From Stictocephala bisonia (lineage: Eukaryota; Arthropoda; Insecta; Hemiptera; Membracidae): a stretch of 64,000 bases of DNA. A program made the position numbers and the translations under genes. The stretch is from NCBI GenBank assembly GCA_035578905.1, contig JAQJVL010000517.1:310001-374000 (forward strand), in the 5' to 3' direction. Positions 53,341 to 64,000 of this stretch are shown one piece after another. Numbering within the stretch: the stretch's first letter is position 1; each line of letters starts with the position of its first letter. The notes under the pieces are model-generated. The model was not told the origin of the DNA. It ran no database searches and was given only the letters and a program-made list of their open reading frames with translations.

Positions 53341-55639
53341 TAACATTACTAGAGTGCTTGAGGCCTTTCGTATCATACATTAAATTATATTCCCTACCAG
53401 AAGAAAGAGCTGCAATAATGATACAATTAGTTTTACAACACATTTCAATAAATGGACTGGTATTTTTTTACTAATAAAAAAAATATACGATAGTAATATT
53501 TCTAAATGTTCATTTTGCTTATCCCCCTTTACTTACAAGGTTTTAGATCAAGGTATTAGAAAGTTAAAATCTTATAGATATTGACAAGAAGAATTTTTAC
53601 AGGTAAAATATATTTTAAACTCTCCCTATGAGAGGTTTTTTATTACTACCAAGATTTTTTTAAATAAACGATCACGTCACTGCAAATTTTATACGGAAAC
53701 TGTTATATTATCTCTGGTGGTTTAGTAGATAATCAACTCTATTTTGTTGATGAGATAAATTTCAAATTTAACTCACTGTATACAACATAAGTTGCTTGAT
53801 GCCCCATTTGCATAGTAATTTACTTTTGTTGTCAAGTCATTTTAGTTAAATTTGTATATAGCAAAGAAACAAATGTCTGTGTATAAACTATTTTAAAATA
53901 TATACAGTGTATATGAAGGCATTAAAAGGTTATATTAATGGGATTTTGTGATTTTTATATCCAAGTATCGTATATGTGTAATTTATGTTAATGTCTACAG
54001 TTATTTTAATGCTATTTTTTTATTTTACATTTAAGAACCGTATATGTACAGTTTATAAGAGGGCCTAAAATTGTGTTAATTCTACTGTGTAATTTTTCTC
54101 GTATATCCAAGAACATTACATTTAGTGTAAATGACAGCCAACAAGTCATTTTAATGAGATTATGAAAATATATATATTTAAGAATCATGAGTTTAGAGTG
54201 CATAAGAGGGCCAATAGGCCATGTTAATGGGAATGTACGATTTTATATCAAGAATCGTAGGTGTAAAGTGTTTTGAGAGTCAAGCAATGTTATGTTCAAA
54301 AGATTTTGATGTATTGTACCCACAAATTGTGTGAATAGTGTACATATTGACCAAGGAGAGTTAATTATGTACAATATAAAGTTAGGTACATATTCTGTAG
54401 AAATATTAAATACAATACATAGAATGTAGTGAAGTAATGCTCAATAGGTCAGCACAAATTGGTTGACGTGCAGGTACTTGCCCCATCAACTGTAAATAAA
54501 GAGGGTGAACAAAAGATTTTATTATTTGCCCACTTAACTTTGCTACTTTTCATTTTTATGTTACAGTGTTTTTTTTTATTATTATATTTAAAAACGGAAA
54601 ATTTACTTCTATTTATTAACATATTTATTTTCTAAAATTCCACATTATTTAACAATATTGTCAAAACATAATGTGAATATAAGTTTAAAAATAATTGCAT
54701 AGAAACATATATTCATTCATATTGCTTTTATTTATTTATTAGAACTTTTTCATAAAATATAAAGTGGTAAATATTTTTTTTACCTTGTTGTTGCACAGCA
54801 TTTATTTCTGAAACTCAATAATATATGCTAAATTTAAATGAGGGCGACTTTATGATTTATTTTTGTTAGTATTACAACTGGAATAGTAGTTAAATATTAT
54901 TTATGTGGAAGTTTTCAATGAACATCACTTTATTCATACAATAAACTATTATATAGCAATTAAAGTAAGTGTTTTTTTCTTTACTATACAAATCGATGTT
55001 TTCACTTTTCTATCCGTTCTTTAATTATTTATAATGATATCTGTGTTAGCCTTCGGGGTAATAAGTAGTATACTCGAATTCTTAAAACAAAATATTGTAC
55101 AACATCATTAAAGAAATCTGTGATATCATATAATGAAAACTAACACACTAAATCCAACTGAAATAAGAGCGCGTTAAAAGTAGTGAGCGTTCACACAGTG
55201 ATTGAAAACGAATCTTCCGAATTGAGGCTAGCATCTATCATTAATTATGCAAGGAATCTCCTTTCCCTGCCAACCGGCAGCGGGGAATTCTGCTTTCTAC
55301 ATTGTCGGGTCTGAGTCACAGATGTTGGGAGAGTGGCACCAAAACATCAGACCGGCTCCTGTCGCCGAAACTTCTCAAGAAATTTGATCTTAATTCATTG
55401 TTAGTAGAAAATCTCTTTGTAACCAGAATAAATGGCAGGAGCGAGTTAGATACGGTCCGACCTAGGCTGATCCTCGTTTATGTTACAAGCTATTTTTTAT
55501 ACCTCAGAAAATTAATAAATATTTTCCTTATAAAAGCAGGTTAATAAAAATAAAATAAGTTCTTCAAATATTCATTGATATATCTATAATAATTCCGCAA
55601 TAAAACAGTTAACACAAACAAATTAGTTTTAAAATAAAC

Positions 55640-55835
55640 TTACTATAGTAGGAATTCGACTACTGCCAACCCCCCAACTTCCTTTTGGATGTACATGACT
55701 ACCACCAGCCCTCCCCCCTCGCCAACTTACCTTTTTAGGTACACGAATACCAGTGCACCGATATTGCACACCAACCCTTAATCTCCAAAAGGATTCCCCT
55801 AGACCCCTAACCTCCTCGCCGCTATTGCGCACTTG
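55640..55835 (+). repeat. Diverged outlier copies of the 40-bp minisatellite
   Basis: CGACTACTGCCAACCCCCCA, TTTTGGATGTACATGACTAC and TTTTTAGGTACACGAATACC follow the same unit order as the array starting about 1.8 kb away. Confidence 0.6.
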
Positions 55836-55961
55836 ACCCAAGAGATACCTGAGTCATCAGCGTCAACCGTAATACGTCTGAAAATTGTCACTTAAGCCTT
55901 CTGTACGATCCACACTAGTTCAATTTTAGAAACAGCGACGTCTTACTACAACTTTAAACCA

Positions 55962-56027
55962 ATGAACACACATCTAAGTACATATATAGAATACATATGG
56001 AATACATATAGATGTGTATTGATTGGT
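55962..56027. repeat. Imperfect hairpin, about 17-20-bp arms
   Basis: CCAATGAACACACATCT pairs with AGATGTGTATTGATTGG with two mismatches. The loop is AT-rich with ACATATA repeats. Confidence 0.55.
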
Positions 56028-57614
56028 TAAACTCTTCCTTGACTTGTTGCGGGATGACGAATAGAGCCCTTATTCTGTTTTGGCCGTATGTATTTTCACC
56101 CCTCTCTGCTTACACTACAATAACGAGCATGAGTATGAGCTTGCACAATACTTTCTGTTGAAAAAAGAACAAATATTCGTCTGCACACTCTTAGATATAG
56201 TAATAAAGTACAATGGTTGGCTTAATAGGTAAAATATTTTAATTGGCCTTTCAAAATTATTGTTTAGTTTATTTAAATGTGATGACATTTTTTCATGGGT
56301 CAACAGATAATCCTTACTGAGTGAAATGTGGTACTGTGATGTTGTATCAGTGAATTATATTGGTTTCAAACAAAGAATTAAAGTTGGCTTTGCTTAATAT
56401 ATTTTGTATTAAGAAATACTATTTGTTTTAATAGGGGTAGGAAAGATAGTGATGACTACAATATTCTATATGTTTTATATCTAAGGTAATGTGGTAATAA
56501 TTATATAGGCCTTACAATACAAAGAAATTAAAATGTATTACAATACAAAAAATCAATATAGTACCTTAGCTTACTAGTCGTCCCGAAAACTTGCAACATA
56601 GATTGGTTTTATAGGATTTTTTCCTGTCTGACTCACGATCTGAGCCTTGTTTCATTAACCCTTTGTACTCCTAATCTGAAACTCAGATACCTACTTTTCA
56701 CTCCTCTGTCCACAGTCCGTGGACGAAGGTCATATATAAAGCAGTTTAATAATAAAGTATATCTTGTTTTTAAAAAACAGCTGAACTTCCTACGAATAAT
56801 TAGTTTATTGGTATTGAAAATAAAATATTTCATGTACCTAATAATCAAAGTAATGAGTATTTTCTATGATAAATTATTATAATACATTTTATAACTATAA
56901 AATAATGTATAACTAGTATAAACATGTTTACAGTCAAATATATTTCTTTTTTAATCACGTAAAATATGCAATAGTATTTGCATTATTCAGCAACTTGTGG
57001 GCCTGATAATGGGGAAGTACTGTAAACGCGATACATTTTTTATAGATTTCACTTTATTTGATTTGTTTTCATTAAATTGATAGAAAAAAGATATAAAACA
57101 TGGCGATATACATAAGTACCTAGGAAATTAATTAATTTTTGTTACTTTATACGCATTTTGTATCATATTAAAATTATTCCACAGTCACTTAGAAAAGAAA
57201 ATAGCTATTTGGGTCATGCCTAGATATAATTGAGTCTACATTCACAACAATAATGTGGTATAACAAGAAGTGCCCACTGCATCCGAATAGTTATAAATTT
57301 TTTAAAATGCCTAAATTTCATGCAAGCGTATGAGCGGCTAAACACTAAGAAGTTCCCAAAACCCGCAAGAGAAGGGACTTCGGCAGCAGAATAAATCAGT
57401 CAGTCGTTTGTCGATATGATTTTACAATCACTAAATTTTAACTCCCCGAGTTCAGCGGCAATAAACGCGTGTTGACAAATCAATTAGTTGTTATTAATTT
57501 TCACCTTTGCTTAGCTACCCCTAAGAGTTCTCGGAAGAGTAGGTGCGCAATAGCGGTGAGTCCGAAAAGCGGCCTTTCAACCAAGTGCGCAATGTGGGTG
57601 ACTACCTGAATTTT

Positions 57615-59950
57615 AGTGCGCAATAGTGATGGCCACGAATACAGACTGCCCTCCCACATACTATTTGGAGGAACAAGACTACTGCTAGTCCTTCCACATA
57701 CATTTTGGAAGTACACGACTACTGCTAACCCTCCCACATACTATTTGGAAGAACACGACTACTGCTAGTCCTCCCATATACTATTAGGAGGAACATGACT
57801 ACTGCTAGTCCTCCCATATACCATTTTGAGGAACACGACTACTGCTAGTTCTCCTACATACATTTTGGAAGTACACGACTACTGCTAGTCCTCCCATATA
57901 CTATTTGGAGGAACATGACTACTGCTAGTCCTCCCATATACCATTTTGAGGAACACGACTACTGCTAGTTCTCCTACATACATTTTGGAAGTACACGACT
58001 ACTGCTAGTCCTCCTACATACGTTTCGGAAGTACACGACTACTGCTAGTCCTCCCATATACTATTAGGAGGAACACGACTACTGCTAGTCCTCCCATATA
58101 CCATTTTGAGGAACACGACTACTGCTAGTCCTCCTACATACATTTTGGAAGTACACGACTACTGCTAGTCCTCCTACATACATTTTGGAGGAACACGACT
58201 ACTGCTAGTCCTCCTACATACATTTTGGAAGTACACGACTACTGCTAGTCCTCCCACATACATTTTGGAAGTACACGACTACTGCTAGTCCTCCTACATA
58301 CATTTTGGAAGTACACGACTACTGCTAGTCCTCCTACATACATTTTGGAAGTACACGACTACTGCTAGTTCTCCTACATACATTTTGGAAGTACACGACT
58401 ACTGCTAGTCCTCCCACATACATTTTGGAAGTACACGACTACTGCTAGTCCTCCCATATACTATTTTGAAACACGACTACTGCTAGTCCTCCTACATACA
58501 TTTTGGAAGTACACGACTACTGCTAGTCCTCCCACATACATTTTGGAAGTACACGATTACTGCTAGTCCTCCTACATACATTTTGGAAGTACACGACTAC
58601 TGCTAGTCCTCCCACATACATTTTGGAAGTACACGATACTGGCAACCTTCCTTTTGGAATTACATGACTAGTGCTAGCTCTCCCACAAACCTTTTAAAAG
58701 TACACGACTACTGCTAGTCCTCCCACATACCATTTGGAGGAACACGACTACTGCTAGTCCTCTCACATACAATTTGGAAGTACACGGTTACTGGCAACCT
58801 TCCTTTTGGAATTACATGACTAGTGCTAGCTCTCCCACAAACCTTTTAAAAGTACACGACTACTGCTAGTCCTCCCACATACCATTTGGAGGAACACGAC
58901 TACTGCTAGTCCTCCCACATACCATTTGGAGGAACACGACTACTGCTAGTCCTCTCACATACAATTTGGAAGTACACGGTTACTGGCAACCTTCCTTTTG
59001 GAATTACATGACTAGTGCTAGCTCTCCCACAAACCTTTTAAAAGTACAAGACTACTGCTAGCCCTCTCACATACTATTTGGAGGAACACGACTACTGCTA
59101 GTACTCCCACATACATTTTTGTTGTACAAGACTACTGCTAGTCCTACCATATGCCATTTGGAGGAACACGACTACTGCTAGTCCTCCTACATACATTTTG
59201 GAGGGACACGACTACTGCTAGTCCTCTCACTTACATTTTGGAAGTAGACGACTACTGCTAGTTCTCCTACATACATTTTGGAAGTACACGACTACTGCTA
59301 GTCCTCCTACATACGTTTCGGAAGTACACGACTACTGCTAGTGCTCCCATATACCATTAGGAGGAACACGACTACTGCTAGTCCTCCTACATACATTTTG
59401 GAAGTACACGACTACTGCTAGTCCTCCTACATACGTTTCGGAAGTACACGACTACTGCTAGCCCTCTCACATACTATTTGAAGGAACACGACTACTGCTA
59501 GTACTCCCACATACATTTTGGATGTACACGACTACTGCTAGTCCTCCCACATACCATTTGGAGGAACACGATTACTGCTAGCCCTCTCACATACCATTTG
59601 GAGGAATACGACTACTTTTAGTCCTCTCACATACATTTTGGAAAAGTACACGACTACAGCTAGCCCTCCCACATGCCATTTTGAGGAACACGACTGCTGC
59701 TAGTCCTCCCACATACATTTTGGGAGTATACGACTAATACTAACCCTCCCATATACCTTTTGTAGGTACATGGACCTTTGGAGAATTACACGACTTCTGC
59801 TAGGCCTCCGCACATCCTTTAGAAGTACAAGAGTACTGCCAGGCCTTCCATTTTCATTAGGAGCTATAAGAGTACTACCTACCCACCCACCATCCTTCAG
59901 GAGGTACACGACTATTTCCATCCCTCCCACCTACCTTTTGGAGGTACACA
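57615..59950 (+). repeat. 40-bp minisatellite array, about 55 units
   Basis: The consensus unit is near CCTCCTACATACATTTTGGA plus AGTACACGACTACTGCTAGT. ACTGCTAGT recurs every 40 bp along 57.8-58.4 kb. Variant types (CATTTTGGA, CATTTGGAG, GTTTCGG, TATTAGGAG) alternate. A higher-order block with GGCAACCTTCCTTTTGGAAT appears at 58641, 58793 and 58985 (spacing 152 and 192). Units at both ends are diverged. Confidence 0.95.
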
Positions 59951-61836
59951 ACTACTATCAACATGAGTTATTTTATGTTGTACTCGTATTATTGACTATC
60001 AAACTAATATTGACTATTTCACATTTACAATCATACGATTTTCTCCAAAATAAATTATCCAAATTTACGTATTAACAGGACGAAGAAGTTTAATGTTTGT
60101 ATGAAATTTAAATTTCCTTATAATTACTAAAATTATTTTTAATTATGTTTTAATCTCATCCTAAATTACTTTTAATAAGAAAATTACTTACTGTTTTTTG
60201 TAGACAGATAAAGTTGTAACATAAACATAAAAGTAGAGTAAATAAACAGTTTTCTAAAATTTAAGTAATCTCAAGTGACAAATCTTCAAAAAATAATCCA
60301 TTTTTTTATTTTTTTTTTTTTTATTTTCAAGCATAATTTTGAATATATACATGTTTTTAACTATATCTAACGACTAACTCAGTGATTTATACTGAAGAAA
60401 TGGAAACCACCGTTCCTGAGTATAAACACGTTGCTCTGCAGTTCTCACAAAACTTGTCCCAGTTTCGTGTCTGAGATGATTAAGTCATTAGCAGAAACCC
60501 GATTGCATGAGACATTTGAAGAACTTTTGCACTAATTTCCAGTTTTAGTCAATGTAATGTCCCTACGAGGGTGAAGATTCAAACTCAAAAATTGTGTAAT
60601 CTAATCGAATTGTAATCAATTTTAGTCGATTGTGGTAAATTATTATTTATTTTTAAAAGTCAGTTAACAATTACTTATTTCGCCCTTTTATCTTTGTATC
60701 GTGTGTACTTTTAGAGTAAACCCTAAACGTGTAAACAATATACATTTTATTCCTCAATCCAAGGGTATAAATCTCAAGTTAGCGATAAATTAATTGTGTA
60801 ATGCTAAGATTTTATATAAAATAATATTAACTTTCTTTTTTAAACAAGCTAAAAGAATTATAGTGAATATTTATAAAACATTATTTTTTCCTGAATTGCC
60901 CTAGATATACGTATAGCAAAATAAAAAAACTTCAATCTGTGAACTTTTTAAAACTAAAAATGTCTTAGTACAATACAAATTTGGTCGATTGAAAATAAAA
61001 TTAAGTTTCAGTGTTAAAATGAACGGAAGAAGATATTTGATAATTCTATTGTAAAAAAATAAATTGTAGCTGCCTATATGGTTGTTTATTCCTATATTTC
61101 ATATTATTATTCAAACTATCAATCTCTATTCTCGGTTATCAATATATAATTATCTTCTTATTTTATTTTATTTGTGAGAGAAGTGGAAATATATGCTGTA
61201 TATGAGGCTAGTATAATTAGTTTTAAACAATGTTAAATCATTATCTGAAATGAGTTTAGCATAAATTAAAGAAGCTAGTAGACTTCCACTATAAACAACA
61301 CCGAAAATACTATAGAAACTCGATTAATTGATATTAGGCACACAACTAACAACCCTCCAAACATGCTAATCGATTTACCAAACATAATTCATCAATAAAA
61401 AAATACCCAAAACTTATATACCAAATAAAATCAATTTAATATGTTTCAGGGACAAATTAAACAATTTAAAATATAATGTGAACATCTACTAAATATTCTA
61501 ATACAATATTAATTAACATGCAAATATTATGTATGCTATCTATGCTTACCTAATTTACCACTACATCTGTAATTTCAATGCATACATAGTTTCACATGAT
61601 GTAATTGTTTAAGTAATTTACAGTTGATTACCGTAATTACCTTAAATTATTGTTAAAATTACCAAGCAAGGTACAAGCACTAAACCACACGACTAGGGTA
61701 TAGACAAATAGCAATTTGCGAGTAAAATAAAAACTCAATTTAACCTGCGATTCTAGACACCTATAGATTCGTCAAAAATGCCACACACATTAGCTTACTT
61801 TAGACTGTGTCACTTAGTGACTTAACTTGTACTTAC

Positions 61837-61990
61837 CGCAACCGGCGGCGCCGACGTCTCTAACGCCACTGACTGACTGACTTACCGAAGTAGGTAGAGA
61901 GCAGCTGCGCGCACGGACCTCCGGACACTGACTGGAGATGTACACCAGAGCGCTGGAAGTAGTAGAGGAGCAGGAAGTAACTGGAATTCT
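61837..61990 (-). promoter_or_regulatory. Putative main promoter region and non-coding first exon of stum
   Basis: A GC-rich island in AT-rich DNA. On the minus strand it contains two consensus donors, TTCG|GTAAGTCAG (exon end 61886) and TTGCG|GTAAGTAC (exon end 61837), and no ATG between them and the upstream edge. AGTCAGTGTCCGG near 61920 resembles an arthropod initiator. Splicing to 51681 would give a 5' UTR ending in the large coding exon. The link to stum rests on strand, position and splice sites only. Confidence 0.55.
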
Positions 61991-62874
61991 AAAAAAATGT
62001 ATGGATTCTCATATAGCTCATCTTTATTGCCGTGTAAATAGACGATTGGGAAATTTATTGATTGCGTAAATAATTAAATAGTATATATTATAAAGTATGT
62101 TTGAAGGATATATTGTAAATAATTTTCTTTTTACTAAAAATCTACTGTAGGAACAATCAATAATAATATACATATAATTAAACCACTGAGGATTAATTAT
62201 ATGTATATAGTCACTAATTTAAGTATAAGATTGTTTACTGAAAATTAACTAATCAAATTGGAAATAAAGTCTGTTTATTTACTTTTCACTAAATTTAATA
62301 ATATAAAGCACTTGTAATAGTAATTAATTTTAGTAGAATTTTTTCAATTACTTCGATTTAGAATTATTAGCAAACCAAACATTGTTCAATAGTTACAACT
62401 TATCTTAGAATGGAGATAATTTTATGATCATAAACTTTTTAATCAATCTTTCTGTAGATTTTTGCTTATTAATTCCCTTATTTTGAATAAGTATTGCTAA
62501 TGGTTTTTTTATATGTTTTATTCTTTATTTTTTGTTTCAACTTAACTTTATTGTGTTTTTCATCGGAACAGTTTTATTTTTATAATTTTCATTTTATTTA
62601 TCTATTATTGTCAAACTATTGTGTATTTTATTATCTGAAATAAACTGGTATATTGTTTATTTTATCGTATAAATCTTTGTCCATTTTAATTATTATTTTT
62701 ATGCAAAGTTTCCTTTACTCAAATTGATTTTTTTTTCACAGAACATATAATGTGTTATATTCATATTTTCTCTTTTTCCTACAGTCACATTATGCTTAAA
62801 TCTCTTAGGTAAGGCAAGTTTCAATTTAAATCTTTAACATAAATTTAATTTACATATATTCAAATTCTAATTAT
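61991..62874. other. AT-rich DNA upstream of the putative stum promoter
   Basis: No ORF or repeat supported. Confidence 0.5.
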
Positions 62875-63262
62875 ATTTCTCATTCATTATGAGTGTAGAT
62901 GAACGAGTGTAGTCATTGTTACTAACTAAGGTCGATTGTTCCTTAGAAAGAACTATTTATTAATATCCCAATAGTTAGCCAAATTAAGGGACCTGCAGAT
63001 TTACGTTGAATCCGAACCACGTAGTGTTGCTCTGGTTTTCAGTTAACTGACAAGCCTGACACTCAGTTATCTCCCCTACACAACATCTGAACCCTGACTA
63101 CCATCCATGAACACCCCGAACTTCCGTAAAAAAGCAACCATCGAGTGGACTCCATGTTGGTATTAAAAGGACCGAGCATCGAATTTATCGCCTACTATCT
63201 CCTCAACACGTTGTCCCCAAGTAGCTGGGTTACAGCACTGCGCCACAAGTACCAACCTGTAT
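62875..63262 (-). mobile_element. SINE family A, longest copy
   Basis: On the minus strand it starts near 63262 with GGTACTTGTGGCGCAGTGCTG (A-box TGGCGCAGTGC) and has AAATTCGATGCTCGGTCC (B-box-like) about 60 nt later. The body shared with 38311-38665 follows, then the GAGTGTAGATGAACGAGTGT module at the 3' end. Confidence 0.75.
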
Positions 63263-63344
63263 CATTAAAACCTGCAAAATGTATACATGCCTTGAACTGA
63301 CATAAACGTTAGTAAATTGATGATAACATAATTTTGAAAAAGTA

Positions 63345-63410
63345 ATTCCCAACTGAGTTTCACGGTCGGCACTTCTCTGTTTGGTTGAAGTTCACGCACA
63401 GGCAAGAGTG
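63345..63410 (+). repeat. Dispersed repeat fragment
   Basis: CCCAACTGAG, CACGGTCGGCACTT and GAAGTTCACGCAC correspond to 26200-26260. Confidence 0.4.
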
Positions 63411-64000
63411 AAGTTTCAAAACTGGGTATTTAGATGCAAAGATAGGAAATCACTCTGGGCATTTTGACATTTTGTATGAGTTAAAAAAAAAATACTTTGT
63501 GAATATCTCAGCTCTAAGGAAGGTAAATTTTTTATTTAGGGAAACAATTTAAGTTTTTTTTATCTTAGTTCGTATGATTATACAGCAGGTGTCATTATTA
63601 AAAACTAAAGTTTCCGGTAACGAGCGCGTCAAGGTGTTTACAATATTTACATCACCTAGTCGTTTCTTTATTTCAGATAAAATCAAGTAAACAGTCAACC
63701 TTCTTGACAACTTAGTCAAAAATTACAACTAATATTTCCTATCAGACTAAGTTAAACAAAGCATAGTCGGGTTTAGCTAGTCTTTGTTGTTGATATGTTT
63801 TCTCTTCACTGTCCATAAGCCCATGCTAAAAAGTTTAAAATTTCAAGTTACTTTTGTCCTAATTAATAGTTTTTCTTTGATAAAGGATTCCCACAACCCC
63901 TTGTTTCCTTCTCTGAAGATTCTTCTCTCTGACATTCAAATAGATTCTTAGGAGAACGTATGAGAGTAAGTATATCCTAGAGTCATAGACCATAAAACTA
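63411..64000. other. AT-rich DNA, nothing recognised
   Basis: No gene, repeat or structured element supported to the window end. Confidence 0.4.

Larger units (their letters stand above)
51682..61836 (-). other. stum first intron (about 10 kb)
   Basis: Lies between the putative 5' UTR exon and the large coding exon. It contains a family B SINE, a non-LTR fragment, a hairpin and the 40-bp minisatellite. The remaining stretches (52151-52929, 53341-55639, 56028-57614 and 59951-61836) are AT-rich and show no gene. 55270-55470 is GC-richer without a recognisable product. Confidence 0.55.

Noticed and set aside
55629..55841. 70-codon minus ORF
   Set aside because: Lies in outlier minisatellite units, with no protein-like signal.
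57501..59930. Minus-strand ORFs of 76-78 codons at the ends of the 40-bp array
   Set aside because: Translations of diverged minisatellite units.
57615..59950. CRISPR-like array of 40-bp units
   Set aside because: No unique spacers: the whole unit repeats, and the host is a eukaryote. It is a minisatellite.

Overview
The window is nuclear DNA of an insect. It is strongly AT-rich, has long introns bounded by GT/AG, and carries short (TTAGG)n-type tracts, tRNA-derived SINEs, a Penelope-like element and non-LTR retrotransposon remnants. The order cannot be fixed from the sequence; a hemipteran would fit. All structures below were read by eye, without searches.

The main gene is a stum/Spec3-family gene on the minus strand. 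It fills most of the window, from a GC-rich non-coding first exon near 61.9 kb to a stop codon at 5531. The exons are: a 5' UTR exon (61990-61837, two possible donors), a large Ser/Pro/Arg-rich coding exon (51681-50023, ATG at 51620), two Cys-rich exons (10540-10160 and 9666-9498), the first hydrophobic exon of the Spec3 domain (8977-8848), the second (8319-8125) and a short last exon (5622-5531). Every junction keeps frame and the sum is 854 codons plus stop. A second start, with its own short first coding exon (12606-12587, same splice phase), would give a 328-residue isoform without the long N-terminal region. The first hydrophobic exon is tandemly duplicated (period about 153 bp), with one further intact copy and one broken copy.

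Region by region: 1-870 is the 3' end of a non-LTR retrotransposon with RNase H. 871-5485 is gene-free and holds a near-perfect 78-nt hairpin. 5.5-12.9 kb is the 3' half of stum. The 39.5-kb intron between 50022 and 10541 holds a small Trp/Lys-repeat ORF (17.0 kb), a 152-bp satellite (19.7-21.6 kb), a degenerate TTAGG tract, a 56-codon ORF (26.8 kb), a Penelope-like element with a hammerhead-like motif (34.9-36.7 kb), a 36-bp minisatellite (39.5 kb), a long-armed foldback element (46.7-47.5 kb) and several SINEs. The first intron (51.7-61.8 kb) holds another non-LTR fragment and a 2.3-kb array of a 40-bp minisatellite. 62-64 kb is upstream DNA with one more SINE.

Apart from stum and the mobile-element ORFs there is no well-supported protein gene. 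The two small intronic ORFs are candidates only.
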